Shown here in pieces: positions 46,469 through 56,011 of a DNA stretch of 64,000 nt. How positions within the stretch are numbered: position 1 is the stretch's first letter; each line of letters starts with the position of its first letter. Source of the DNA: Clostridiaceae bacterium BL-3 (GTDB taxonomy: Bacteria; Bacillota; Clostridia; Clostridiales; Clostridiaceae); contig CADDXC010000001.1 of the NCBI GenBank assembly GCA_902809985.1, positions 2,542,001-2,606,000 on the forward strand, in the 5' to 3' direction. The position numbers were made by a program, and so were the translations under genes. The notes below the pieces were generated by a model that had not been told where the DNA came from, did no database searches, and saw nothing but the letters and a program-made list of their open reading frames with translations.

Positions 46469-46550
46469 TTTGACACCCCATACTTATATTCTGACAGTTG
46501 TTTACATTATAATCCAATTATAGCACAATTATTATTGATTTATATATTCA

Positions 46551-46598
46551 AAAAATAAAAAAAGCCAATTAAAATGATACTTCATCTTAACTGGCTCT
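46551..46598 (-). terminator. terminator of the recombinase operon
   Basis: AGCCAGTTAAGATGAA pairs with TGATTTTAATTGGCT (46563-46596) with G-U pairs, followed on the minus strand by TTTTTTTATTTTTTG. It lies ten bases after the recombinase stop. A mutated copy is at 16005-16050. Confidence 0.75.
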
Positions 46599-46608
46599 TT
46601 AAAATACC

Positions 46609-48021
46609 TTATTCAATTACAACCTCTACCTCAGTCCCATCAAGCAAGCTTACTATAATCTCCTTTCCTTCAAACACCGTCATCTTCTCTGTTATCTTAC
46701 AAAACAAGTTCATATCAAATTTTTTTATAGGCTCTGCATATTCTATGATTTTTATAAACTGCCCTGCCTTATACCTCACTAAAGCATTCCCGCTTTTTAA
46801 ATGCTCTTTCCACTTTTGCATGAAGTAATCTCTGTTTTCAATCATGGTATTAAAGGTATTTATAAAAGCCTGATACAAAACCTTTTCATATATATGTTTG
46901 TTGTCACACCCCTTTTTACCTTTTATTCTATATCTACTGCTGCATATCCAGACCTTTACTCTAGGTGTTTCCTTAGTGGAACGCCAGGTCTTTCTTCCAA
47001 AGTAACTACCACATTTTCCACATATAATCTTGGCTGCAAAGGGATTATCCGTTGTCGCATAATTAGATTTTTTTAGATTGTATTTTTCAGCAAATGCTCT
47101 CCTTCTTTCTATTTCAAGTTGTACTGCCTCCCACATCTCTTTATCTATTATTGCAGGATGGTTTTCTTCCACATAGTACTTTGGAACCTGCCCTTTATTC
47201 TCCGCTCTTTTCTTTGTGAGAAAATTCACTGTATAAGTTTTCTGAAGAAGTGCATCTCCTTTATATTTTTCATTGCCTAACATTTTTCTTATCGTGCTTT
47301 CATACCATTTGAAAGTTCCATTCCATTTAGGGACTTTATCCTTCTCAAGATCCCTGGCTATACTGTTTATCCCTTTTCCGTCCAGAAATTCTCTGTATAT
47401 TCTTCTTACAGTCTCAGCCTGTTTTTCATTTATTATGAGATTGCCGTCTTTATCCTTATCATATCCTAAAAACTTTTTATCATTTATATGAAGTTTCCCC
47501 TGCTCAAACCTTCTTCTTATTCCCCATGTACTGTTTTCCGAAATATTTCTTGACTCATCCTGGGCAAGGGAACTTAATATGGTAAGCAGAACCTCCCCTT
47601 TGGAATCCAGCGTGTTTATATTTTCCTTTTCAAATATGACTCCGATTCCAAGGTCTTTAAGCTGTCTTACATAATTCAGTGTATCCAAAGTATTTCTTGC
47701 AAATCTTGATATTGATTTTGTAATTATCATATCTATTTTGCCGGCTCTGCAGTCCTCAATCATTTTATTAAACTGTTCTCTCTTTTTGGTATTAGTTCCC
47801 GTAATTCCCTCATCGGCATAAATACCGGCAAGTTCATAGTCAGGATGACCGTTTATAAATGCAGTATAATAATTAACCTGCGCTTCATAACTTGATAATT
47901 GTTCTAATTGGTCTGTGGACACTCTGCAGTAAGCTGCCATTTTCTTTTTCCTTGGCTTTGCATTCTGTGACGGGCTGTTTCTGCCTGTTCCTGCGGGAAT
48001 AACTGTAATGCTTCTTGCCAT
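46609..48021 (-). CDS. large serine recombinase (1)
   Basis: A 470-residue resolvase/invertase-type recombinase. The catalytic domain has AAYCRVSTDQ (nucleophile Ser), GITGTNTKKREQFNKMIEDCRAGKIDMIITKSISRFARNTLDTL, and the recombinase domain (GYDKDKDGNLIINEKQAETVRRIYREFL), followed by the zinc ribbon CGKCGSYFGRKTW---VWICSSRY--KGKKGCDN. Such enzymes integrate and excise phages at att sites without host factors. Its first 45 codons overlap the end of the other recombinase gene in a different frame. GGGAGGAATTC precedes the chosen ATG; ATG at 47940 would remove the overlap. Confidence 0.9.
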   Translation of the reverse strand: MARSITVIPAGTGRNSPSQNAKPRKKKMAAYCRVSTDQLEQLSSYEAQVNYYTAFINGHPDYELAGIYADEGITGTNTKKREQFNKMIEDCRAGKIDMIITKSISRFARNTLDTLNYVRQLKDLGIGVIFEKENINTLDSKGEVLLTILSSLAQDESRNISENSTWGIRRRFEQGKLHINDKKFLGYDKDKDGNLIINEKQAETVRRIYREFLDGKGINSIARDLEKDKVPKWNGTFKWYESTIRKMLGNEKYKGDALLQKTYTVNFLTKKRAENKGQVPKYYVEENHPAIIDKEMWEAVQLEIERRRAFAEKYNLKKSNYATTDNPFAAKIICGKCGSYFGRKTWRSTKETPRVKVWICSSRYRIKGKKGCDNKHIYEKVLYQAFINTFNTMIENRDYFMQKWKEHLKSGNALVRYKAGQFIKIIEYAEPIKKFDMNLFCKITEKMTVFEGKEIIVSLLDGTEVEVVIE

Positions 48022-49165
48022 CTATGAATTCCTCCCTCACAACAATTTCTTCTTTTATATTAAGCCCGGCCGCTGTTTCGTCATCGATTACAGTTCCCCG
48101 GCAGGCATTCTTTCCATTTTGAACATAATTGCTGCACTGCCACACTATTTTTCTGTAGCTGAATCTGCTGTTCCAGGTTCTCCTCCTTAAAACAGCCCCG
48201 CACTTGCTGCAGTACAGCTTTCCTGTCAGAGGGTATCTTCTTTTATACTTGTCTCCCTTAAAATTGCCTTTGGCTTCGGCTCTTATTCTTATTTCCTTCT
48301 GAACTCTATCCCACATATCCCTTGAAATTATTGGAGAATGGTTATCTTCAATATAGTAACTGTCAACTGCTCCGTTATTTCTTATTTTTTTCTTTTTCAG
48401 ATGGTCCAGAATGCAGTATTTCTGTAAAATGGCATCTCCCTTATATTTTTCATTTTTCAATATCTCAAGCACAGTTCTGTCACACCATTTTTTATTTCCC
48501 ACGGTGGCAATTCCGTCTTCATTTAGATCTTTTGCTATGACAAAACTGCCCTTGCCGCTTAAGTACTCGCTGAAAATCCTCTTCACTATTTCTGCCTCTT
48601 TCGGGTTTATAACTAACTCTCCGTACTCATTTTTGTCATATCCCAGGAATCTTGACGTATTTATAATAATCTCTCCCCGCTGAAACTTTTTCCTGATCCT
48701 CCATTTCACATTGTCACTTATATTTTTGCTCTCCTCCTGGGCAAAAGAAGAGAGGATGGCAAGCTTCAGCTCTCCATCCCCTGATAAAGTATTTATATTT
48801 TCTTTTTCAAACCTGATTTCAACATCCATGTTTTTTAACTCTCTCGCTATCTGCAGCGTTATCACCGTATTTCGTGCAAATCTCGAAATGGATTTTGTTA
48901 TGATTAAATCAATTTTTCCTTCCCTGCAGAGTTCCATCATTTTCTGAAACTCCGGTCTTTTATCAACAGTTCCCGTAATGCCCCTGTCAGCAAATATACC
49001 TGCATACTCATAATTCGGATTATCTGATATAAGCTTTTTATAGTAAGTTACCTGGTTTTCCAGGGATTCACCTTGTTTTTCACTTCCTGTTGACACCCTT
49101 GCATAGGCGCAAACCCGTTTCTTTTTATTTACTTCCTTTACAGGCTGTATAATCCTGACTCTCAC
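47885..49165 (-). CDS. large serine recombinase (2)
   Basis: A 426-residue recombinase with AYARVSTGSEKQGESLENQ (nucleophile Ser), GITGTVDKRPEFQKMMELCREGKIDLIITKSISRFARN, a recombinase domain (GYDKNEYGELVINPKEAEIVKRIFSEYL) and a zinc ribbon (YCSKCGAVLRRRTWNS---IVWQCSNYV--GKNACRGT). It is shorter at the C terminus than its neighbour and lacks most of the coiled-coil after the ribbon. The two are related but not copies, and lie head to tail with a 137-bp overlap, which suggests joint expression and perhaps a mixed complex. Confidence 0.9.
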   Translation of the reverse strand: MRVRIIQPVKEVNKKKRVCAYARVSTGSEKQGESLENQVTYYKKLISDNPNYEYAGIFADRGITGTVDKRPEFQKMMELCREGKIDLIITKSISRFARNTVITLQIARELKNMDVEIRFEKENINTLSGDGELKLAILSSFAQEESKNISDNVKWRIRKKFQRGEIIINTSRFLGYDKNEYGELVINPKEAEIVKRIFSEYLSGKGSFVIAKDLNEDGIATVGNKKWCDRTVLEILKNEKYKGDAILQKYCILDHLKKKKIRNNGAVDSYYIEDNHSPIISRDMWDRVQKEIRIRAEAKGNFKGDKYKRRYPLTGKLYCSKCGAVLRRRTWNSRFSYRKIVWQCSNYVQNGKNACRGTVIDDETAAGLNIKEEIVVREEFIDGKKHYSYSRRNRQKQPVTECKAKEKENGSLLQSVHRPIRTIIKL

Positions 49166-49250
49166 AGGCTTCCACTCCTTTCTGTCAAATTTGTATTACT
49201 ATACATCACTCTGAACCTGATAGAAGTCAAGTAATACGAATGTAAAAGGA

Positions 49251-49934
49251 CTATTTACTGAATGTCATAATCACAGCATCAAAGCCGGCGGTCTTAAGTT
49301 TTTTTAGTTGAACTTCGGCATTTTCTCTTGATGAAAAAGAACCTGACATAACTCTGTAAACAGTTTTTCCAGTGGATATCTGCTTTGCCGGTATTTTTTC
49401 TGTATAACTGATTCCTAACTGGGATAATACAGCTTTGGCTATCGCCCTTATTATTTCATTTTTCTTTGCATCAAACAGATTATTATCTGCACTATTGTCA
49501 ATAAAACCAACCTCAATTAAAACAGCAGGTGCCTTGGTCTCCCTGAGAACATGGAAGTTCGCAGTTTTAACTCCCCTGTTTATAAAACCTAAAGCTGCAA
49601 GGAAGGTCTGTATGCTTTGTGCCAGTGATTTAGCCTTTGTTCCTGCGTTTAGATAGGTATAAGTTTCCACTCCTCTGGCTTTTTCAGGCTGGTATGCATT
49701 CCTGTGAAAAGATATGAAATAATCATAAGTACTTCTGTTTTCAAAACTGCTCCTCGCTCCAAGACTCACTGTGACATCTGAAATTCTTGTTTCATCAACA
49801 GTTATTCCGTATTTTCTGACTTCCGCCACTATAGCTTTTCCTATACTCAATACATCAGCACTTTCTTTTCTGCCTTTATAGCAGGCACCGCTGTCCGAAC
49901 CGCCGTGTCCATAATCAAAACATAATTTTGCCAT
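49251..49934 (-). CDS. phage N-acetylmuramoyl-L-alanine amidase (endolysin)
   Basis: A 227-residue lysin. The N-terminal amidase_3 domain has DYGHGGSDSGACYKG (zinc His), Glu in KESADVLSIG, ISFHRNAY (zinc His) and VLIEVGFIDN (catalytic Glu). A C-terminal SPOR domain (TVYRVMSGSFSSRENAEVQLKKLKTAGFDAVIM) should bind denuded peptidoglycan. It cuts the amide between MurNAc and L-Ala to lyse the host. Its start overlaps the stop of the holin gene (TAATG). No signal peptide, so export depends on the holin. Confidence 0.92.
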   Translation of the reverse strand: MAKLCFDYGHGGSDSGACYKGRKESADVLSIGKAIVAEVRKYGITVDETRISDVTVSLGARSSFENRSTYDYFISFHRNAYQPEKARGVETYTYLNAGTKAKSLAQSIQTFLAALGFINRGVKTANFHVLRETKAPAVLIEVGFIDNSADNNLFDAKKNEIIRAIAKAVLSQLGISYTEKIPAKQISTGKTVYRVMSGSFSSRENAEVQLKKLKTAGFDAVIMTFSK

Positions 49935-50338
49935 TATTTATCTCCCCTCTCATTTATCTGTTCTAAAATATTCTTTAGTTTTTCAGGTACAGGAAGTCCA
50001 ACCTTAGCTGAATTTTCCATTATACTGATACCTTCATTGGAAATGTAGAAAAAAATAACAGCAGTGCGTATTGCACTACCGTTTTTAACCAAATGTACAT
50101 CTATTATATTTCCTATTCCCACGAGTACAAATATAAGTATCTTTTTAAATATTCCCCTGAAGCCAATTTCACTTGAAAGCTTTTTCTCAAGAACTGCTGA
50201 CATAAGTCCTGTTATATAATCAACTGCCACAAAAGTAACCAGTGCATACAAAAAGCCATCGAAGCCTCCCAGAAACCACCCGGTATATGCTCCAATGACC
50301 GCAAATATTAATTGAAAACTATTAATTAAATTTTTCAC
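49934..50338 (-). CDS. phage holin (phage_holin_4 / TcdE-type)
   Basis: A 134-residue membrane protein with three to four hydrophobic stretches (FAVIGAYTGWFLGGFDGFLYALVTFVAVDYITGLMSA; ILIFVLVGIGNIID; AVIFFYISNEGISIMEN) and a charged tail (KLKNILEQINERGDK). This pattern is typical of the holin family found before endolysin genes in clostridial phages. It would form membrane holes releasing the amidase. Confidence 0.88.
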   Translation of the reverse strand: MKNLINSFQLIFAVIGAYTGWFLGGFDGFLYALVTFVAVDYITGLMSAVLEKKLSSEIGFRGIFKKILIFVLVGIGNIIDVHLVKNGSAIRTAVIFFYISNEGISIMENSAKVGLPVPEKLKNILEQINERGDK

Positions 50339-50358
50339 TTTATCTCCTCCACATGTTA

Positions 50359-51711
50359 TTAATGCTGCGACATATCCAGCGGATATACATAGTCACAGGT
50401 AAAATCATATTGTATTTTCATAGTATTTGTCGGGGTTTTGGTTATTGCCTCCGGAAGTAGTGTATGTGCTGAAGCCGGAACGATATACTGCTGCTTTAAC
50501 TCTCCATAATTACTATCGCCAGCTGTAAACAAGGTTGATGTATCTTCATCCCATGCAATACTATCGTAATCAGCAGATGTAAAATTTGAAGTGCCGTAAA
50601 TGCTCATATCGCTGTTAAGCTGAAGACAAGTGCCATAATTTATCATTACCCAAAATTTATTATTGGGTATTTTAGTTAAAATAATATTGCCTGAACTTCC
50701 TGTGTATATTTCAGCTTTGCTTGAAAAAGTTCCATCTTTATTATATTTTGCTATACAGCTTTTATATTTGGAACTTGAACCCGAGGAATCCGTACAGCCA
50801 TTGTACGTTATATACACATTGGCAGCATTTACTGCTATATCATAATAATGCACACCTGATACAAGTTCACCTGGAATTGCAGCACTTTTAAGATAAGATT
50901 CTACTAAAGTAAAATTTTTATCCAGCTTTTTAAAAGAACCGTCACTTATAAGTATCCAGAAATTTGTACCATCATAAGCTATAGCTTTAGCGGCTGCAGG
51001 AAGAGTTATATCACTTTTCTTGTCACCTGTAATCTTGTCATATGCATATAGTGTTACTGAGTTAATTTTCAATGCATAGAGATTTGTTTCATCTGTACAC
51101 AGATTATAGTCAGGAAGGTAGTTTCCACTGCTGCCTGCTTCTAAAGTTCTCTTGGTATACAGTGAATTTATCTTCGGACTTTGAGCACTGCTTCCAACTC
51201 CTGCTCCGCCGGTCCAGTATATGCTTTTAAAAGTTCCGTTGGCTGCATTTGTTGGAAAATCCATAACATAATGTTTTGTGTTTTCATTTCTTGTTGTTTC
51301 AACATTATTTACATTACCCTTTAAGCTGTCACTGCTGCTGTACTTATATAGGCTGTCAGCATAGCCTATAATATTTCCCCAGGTGAAATAATCATAAGGA
51401 TCTTCTGCGATATCTCCCGTAGTAAGAACCATTATCCTGAACGGATAAGTTGTATATATTCGGGTGAGCAGATTGTCCTGATCATTATCCAGCATAGGAT
51501 AATAAAAGCCATCAAGATAAGCTATATTGCCGAATACAGCGGATATCCTGTTTTCACTTTTTGCTTCATATGTCTGTTTTCCTGTAAGTGAATCATATAA
51601 CTTTACTGTGGCAGTACCTGTAAAAGGCATTATCAGTTTTTTCTTCAATACTTCTATTTTAGTTCCTTTTATTAAATCTTTGCTGTAAGCTAAACTTTGT
51701 TTGTAAGGCAT
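50359..51711 (-). CDS. phage tail-associated protein, probable beta-propeller
   Basis: A 450-residue protein with repeated strands of the type ITGDKKSDITLPAAAKAIAYDGTNFWILISDG and LVSGVHYYDIAVNAANVYITYNG, suggesting beta-propeller blades. The start (GTKIEVLKKKLIMPFTGTATVKLYDSLTG) is shared in style with phage tail-tip proteins. Its place between tail and lysis genes supports a host-binding or tail-fibre role. No enzymatic motif seen. Start follows GAGGAGGAAGGCA. Confidence 0.6.
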   Translation of the reverse strand: MPYKQSLAYSKDLIKGTKIEVLKKKLIMPFTGTATVKLYDSLTGKQTYEAKSENRISAVFGNIAYLDGFYYPMLDNDQDNLLTRIYTTYPFRIMVLTTGDIAEDPYDYFTWGNIIGYADSLYKYSSSDSLKGNVNNVETTRNENTKHYVMDFPTNAANGTFKSIYWTGGAGVGSSAQSPKINSLYTKRTLEAGSSGNYLPDYNLCTDETNLYALKINSVTLYAYDKITGDKKSDITLPAAAKAIAYDGTNFWILISDGSFKKLDKNFTLVESYLKSAAIPGELVSGVHYYDIAVNAANVYITYNGCTDSSGSSSKYKSCIAKYNKDGTFSSKAEIYTGSSGNIILTKIPNNKFWVMINYGTCLQLNSDMSIYGTSNFTSADYDSIAWDEDTSTLFTAGDSNYGELKQQYIVPASAHTLLPEAITKTPTNTMKIQYDFTCDYVYPLDMSQH

Positions 51712-51769
51712 TGCCTTCCTCCTCTCCGATATTTTTATAATTAAAAATTATGAAATCATCTTTTTATAA

Positions 51770-52339
51770 TTAATCTATAATGTTTTCTTTAATAAATTGC
51801 ATTTCTTTCTTATTTCTCTCATTAATATATGATATGTATATTCTATTAGTATTTTTTAGCTTTTTCACATCACTATTTGAATTAAAAGTAAAATGAAATA
51901 TTTTTTCAATACATTCTTTAGGTTTAATATTAATTACATTTGCTTCACTTAATTCATGGAATACTGACTTTTTTGTTTTAGTATCTTCATCTAATGGTAT
52001 TGTAGTTAGAATGTTTCTGTTTTTGAGAAAGGATTTTTTAAAAAATTCAATTTTAATATCTCTCATTATTTTATTAATCTCAGAACCATTATATATCTCC
52101 AATTTATAAATAATATATATATCTTTCACATTTAAAGAATTTGCTTTAACATAGGTAGTCTCCCCTACTTCATTTTCAGCAGAAGTTGTACACTCCCAAT
52201 TTTTAGTAAAAATTTTTATTTTCCCAAACCGTTTTTTGTAGTCAATTATAAATGTAGTTGCAATCGTAGTTATAATACTTGTTGCTATAGGAATAAGTAC
52301 CGACTTTGACTCTTCCATTAACTCCTTATAATTATCCAT
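51770..52339 (-). CDS. hypothetical membrane-anchored protein
   Basis: A 189-residue protein with an N-terminal hydrophobic segment (SVLIPIATSIITTIATTFII) and then a beta-rich part (IIYKLEIYNGSEINKIMRDIKIEFFKKS; CIEKIFHFTFNSNSD). I do not recognise the family. Its AT content and place inside the late region suggest a cargo gene rather than a structural one. GAAAGGTGAG precedes it. Confidence 0.55.
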   Translation of the reverse strand: MDNYKELMEESKSVLIPIATSIITTIATTFIIDYKKRFGKIKIFTKNWECTTSAENEVGETTYVKANSLNVKDIYIIYKLEIYNGSEINKIMRDIKIEFFKKSFLKNRNILTTIPLDEDTKTKKSVFHELSEANVINIKPKECIEKIFHFTFNSNSDVKKLKNTNRIYISYINERNKKEMQFIKENIID

Positions 52340-52487
52340 TTATACCCAACTCACCTTTCAATTCTTGATTAATAAAATAATTAATTATTCTATATAATTT
52401 ATCTTTCAAAATGATCGTAAATATAATTAAAATATTTTGCTATGCTCTTATAAAACTGTGTTCCAATAAAAATATTAAACCATCATC

Positions 52488-52829
52488 CTATAAAAGTGAT
52501 TCTCCAATTGATTTGAATGCTTTCTTTAATTCGTCATGCTTAACAACTCTAAATAAGGTAATCAATATTTGATTAAATAATGGATCTTCATCTACAGCAA
52601 GAATAACCCTTATGTCAATTGATATTCTCATACTGTATAATGATTGTTCAAAATTATCTTTTAACATAAAAATATAAGGTTTATACACTTTAGAATAAAA
52701 TATGCTGCTATCATTTAACAAAGTACTACAATAACAATTTAACTTTTCGATAATTTTACCTTGATCTTTCTTTTCGAATTTATTTAAATCTTTTTTAAAT
52801 TCTTTAGTTGATTCAAAAACCAATTCCAT
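52488..52829 (-). CDS. RelE/ParE-like small protein in the phage late region
   Basis: A 113-residue protein reading FESTKEFKKDLNKFEKKDQGKIIEKL, SMRISIDIRVILAVDEDPLFNQILITLFRVVKHDELKKAF. The F--dlkkl-kkdq-kI--kL start and the R-i-vD--ilitl-rv-kHdel order fit RelE/ParE-fold toxins or HigB-like proteins. No antitoxin gene is adjacent in this direction, so it may be a lone or cargo toxin. GGGAGAATAA precedes it. The 200 bp upstream are empty. Confidence 0.6.
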   Translation of the reverse strand: MELVFESTKEFKKDLNKFEKKDQGKIIEKLNCYCSTLLNDSSIFYSKVYKPYIFMLKDNFEQSLYSMRISIDIRVILAVDEDPLFNQILITLFRVVKHDELKKAFKSIGESLL

Positions 52830-53038
52830 ATTTATTCTCCCAGTCTTTTTAATGTTCTAAATTACGATAATTTTATATAGCTATTAATTCCGAAAGCTTA
52901 TATAAATATCTTTTATAATAGCAAATTTATACTTTTCAGATTTATTCGTTTATATAATTTATTACATATCTCTAACTAACTTTAGTATACTATGAAATCT
53001 AAGCAAATTAAATTTTTTAGTATACTAATATTATGCTT

Positions 53039-54154
53039 TTATATTACATTATAATTAATCCTCAATTCTTTCAATTTCAAAATATCCGTACTTGAACTAA
53101 CTTCCATATACCATGCAAATCTTATTTTTTTATCCGAAAATCCAAGGGAGGTCCATTGTGCTTCAGTAATTCCCTGAAGCTCCGCAGCAGACATCCCTTT
53201 ACTTTTTACATCCTGCATATTTGTTATATCCACCAATATCCATGAACTGCCATTCCATGCTTTCCATGAAACTCCGCTGTCTGTGCTTACTATAAAAGCT
53301 ATGATTCCACTGCCAATGCTGTCCATGGTCAATACAACATTTGCGATATCCTGTATATAGGCTTCACTAAATGAAACGTCCTCCAGCATTCTTACTATTA
53401 TAGGTTTAGGAACAATTGTCTGGGTTATTTTTGGCGCAGGCAGTTCTTCTGAAGGTGACCATATTTTTAAGACCGGAGATGAAGATACAAGTCCTGTTCT
53501 TTCTTTGTGGCAGATATCATCACCATAGGTTTGAAATTTTTCTGCTGTCAGCGGCAGTTCTGAAATTTTGACATAGCTTTCGCTTACAGTATCCCAGTGT
53601 TTGATATCACTTCCGTCAGCTATAAGATATTTTATATCGGTCTGAATATAGGAACCTTCATTGACAGTATACGCTTTTCCCTGTTCCTGTCCGGGAATAA
53701 AAGCATAGGATTTGCTGTTTTCAAGAGTTAAGGCAGTAGTTCCAAGTACAGGATTTGCAAAGGAGTTCGTACCTGTATTAGGTATTTTGTCAATGACAAG
53801 CACCATAAACAGTATAAGCTCCCACACAAGATCAAGAGTTCCCCAGCTGCTGTAGCTCTGATGTCCTTCCCATCTTATTCTGAATGTTGGTCTGCAATTC
53901 ACTGTTTCTTTTGCATAGTAGATATTATCCGCCCCGGCATCTCTCCTGTTTATTTTAAGCTGTTCAGCTGCACCGGTGAAACCAACCCAGGAATTTCCGC
54001 TTACGCTGATTGCAGTTCTGCAGTTTGTTCCATTATAGAAAAAATCGAAACCAATGTCCGGGAAACTAACTGTGCTGTCATCATTATGAGAACTCAACAA
54101 AGTCATGCCGCTGTTTCCCTTTGGAGAAATCACAGCTGCAGTATATATGCCCAA
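53039..54154 (-). CDS. phage tail/adsorption protein
   Basis: A 371-residue beta-rich protein: GIYTAAVISPKGNSGMTLLSS, FPDIGFDFFYNGTNCRTAISVSGNSWVGFTG and DSGVSWKAWNGSSWILVDITNMQDVKSKGMSAAELQGITEAQW. The tail end resembles fibre-type phage proteins with a C-terminal galactose-binding-like fold. It starts at TTG right after the stop of the tail protein, with GGAGGTGG upstream. Likely part of the host-recognition tip. Confidence 0.65.
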   Translation of the reverse strand: MGIYTAAVISPKGNSGMTLLSSHNDDSTVSFPDIGFDFFYNGTNCRTAISVSGNSWVGFTGAAEQLKINRRDAGADNIYYAKETVNCRPTFRIRWEGHQSYSSWGTLDLVWELILFMVLVIDKIPNTGTNSFANPVLGTTALTLENSKSYAFIPGQEQGKAYTVNEGSYIQTDIKYLIADGSDIKHWDTVSESYVKISELPLTAEKFQTYGDDICHKERTGLVSSSPVLKIWSPSEELPAPKITQTIVPKPIIVRMLEDVSFSEAYIQDIANVVLTMDSIGSGIIAFIVSTDSGVSWKAWNGSSWILVDITNMQDVKSKGMSAAELQGITEAQWTSLGFSDKKIRFAWYMEVSSSTDILKLKELRINYNVI

Positions 54155-56011
54155 TTATTCCACCTCCAGTTTTTCAATGCCTGCAAAATTACCGCTGTCC
54201 AGAAGTTCAAAGCTGTACATTTTACCTGAATCTACAGACTCACTTGCTGCCGTTCCCTCGTAAATTGTCCTGAAGCAGAGTCCATCACTGTCCAGTATTA
54301 ATACATCTTCATCTATTGAATACCTGTACTTGTACTGTGGGGTGAAATACAGGATATCCCCGTATTTTTTAATTGAAACAGCATAGTTTGTGTTCATATT
54401 TTTGCCGTTTATAATTGCTGATATATCTGCTGTTTCATGAATTCCGACTGTCTGGGTAAGAGGATTCTGAAATTCCGTTCCCATATAGTTACTTTTCACT
54501 TTGCTTAAATACAAGCTGTTTATATTCACAAGTTTCTGACTCTCAAGACATTCTGCATGCGGGTGTTGGGCACTTAATCCGCCCTGGAGATTTCTTCCGT
54601 CAATCATACACTGAAGATTGAACATCGGTATATTTATCGTACCTGTATCCACCTTTAAAAACACAGCTATATAATGTGCTCCCTGCTGAACCTGAGGTAT
54701 TCCAAGAGGCATACCTACAACATTATCCCCCTGCTGCAATTTCTGCTTAGGTGTAAATACAATATCCACATTGTCCAGCTGAATCTGAATTGTTATTGTA
54801 CATGAACTTTCTGCTGTGCAGTACATGCTGAAATTTATTGAAAGGTTTGTATCCGCCGCTGCTGTTATCCCGAGATAAACCGGCTCAACGGGCGACGTAC
54901 CTACAGTCAGCGGCACAGGATTGGCATAATAAAGCATTGAGCTGAAAGATGCGGCCACCTTATTTCCCAGTTCATCCAGGGTTGTTTTAATATTTGCCGT
55001 ATCAAGCTTGTTAAATATGCTGTCCCTGGGCTGTCCGAGTTCAACTTCAGCATTTACACCAGTTAAGACATCCTTCTTTATTTTAATTACAGGTACTTTC
55101 ACATCAATGCCAAAGTCTTTATGTCTTACTATAACCAGATCTCCTACATTTACTGTCTGGAGGTGTCTATAATTTTCATACTCCTTTGTCCTGCTAAGTT
55201 CAACAAAATCCACATCAATGTTCACCTTGCTTAAGCCTATTACCTCTGCTGCCTCCTGAGCCAATGATCTTAATGTGACCTCATCTTCCGCATCTTTGAA
55301 TTCCACCTTTTTTATTATGGGAAAAGGCGGATAAGCATCACTGTTCCAGTTGGGGACGCTTATATATTTTTCAGTAAGCTTTACACCATTTTTACCTACG
55401 GGGTAGAGTTTTGTCACAACACTTGTCGTGTCTATATTGAATTTCAATCCTGTTATATTCTTACCCTGGGCAATCAATACTCCTGCATCACTACCTATAG
55501 TTTTTAATATCTTGATATCAAAGTTGTCTCTTTTAAGTTCTCCGCATCCCCATATAGCAATTATTGAAAATATGGCTTCCACAGGATTTTTCTCTGTAAT
55601 ACTGATGGAGTTTGAAGTTATAATATCACTGTCTGCAGAATATATAGTTATCAGGTCTCCTACAAGGGACTTCTGTAGAGCTGTCTTAACACTGCAGTTT
55701 TCAACCTGCATATTTTCTATGAAGTAATACAGAAGATCATAAAATATGTGTTTTGACCATACCTTGATAATATTTTTAACCTCACTGCTTTTTTCCACTT
55801 TATATATCCTGAAAAGCTGCCCTTCTGCTTTAATGATATTCCACTCTGTAAGATATTTTGCCTTTTTAGAATTTGCATAATACTCAAGTTCCAGAGAATA
55901 ATCACCGTTTAATTCTTCAGTTATATAACAGCTTACAGCGTCACTTAATACCCCAAGACCGCTGTTGTCAAAGTTTCCTTTGGCAGTCTTTTTATCATAA
56001 ACACACATCAT
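54155..56011 (-). CDS. phage tail endopeptidase/Prophage_tail protein
   Basis: A 618-residue tail-tip protein. The N-terminal part (DKKTAKGNFDNSGLGVLSDAVSCYITEELNGDYSLELEYYANSKKAKYLTEWNIIKAEGQLFRIYKVEK) is the Prophage_tail start, the same as in siphophage tail hubs. It continues with AEDEVTLRSLAQEAAEVIGLSKVNIDVDFVELSRTKEYENYRHLQTVNVGD. It would form the baseplate hub and may cut peptidoglycan. The ATG at 56011 overlaps the stop of the preceding tail gene (TGATG). Confidence 0.82.
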   Translation of the reverse strand: MMCVYDKKTAKGNFDNSGLGVLSDAVSCYITEELNGDYSLELEYYANSKKAKYLTEWNIIKAEGQLFRIYKVEKSSEVKNIIKVWSKHIFYDLLYYFIENMQVENCSVKTALQKSLVGDLITIYSADSDIITSNSISITEKNPVEAIFSIIAIWGCGELKRDNFDIKILKTIGSDAGVLIAQGKNITGLKFNIDTTSVVTKLYPVGKNGVKLTEKYISVPNWNSDAYPPFPIIKKVEFKDAEDEVTLRSLAQEAAEVIGLSKVNIDVDFVELSRTKEYENYRHLQTVNVGDLVIVRHKDFGIDVKVPVIKIKKDVLTGVNAEVELGQPRDSIFNKLDTANIKTTLDELGNKVAASFSSMLYYANPVPLTVGTSPVEPVYLGITAAADTNLSINFSMYCTAESSCTITIQIQLDNVDIVFTPKQKLQQGDNVVGMPLGIPQVQQGAHYIAVFLKVDTGTINIPMFNLQCMIDGRNLQGGLSAQHPHAECLESQKLVNINSLYLSKVKSNYMGTEFQNPLTQTVGIHETADISAIINGKNMNTNYAVSIKKYGDILYFTPQYKYRYSIDEDVLILDSDGLCFRTIYEGTAASESVDSGKMYSFELLDSGNFAGIEKLEVE

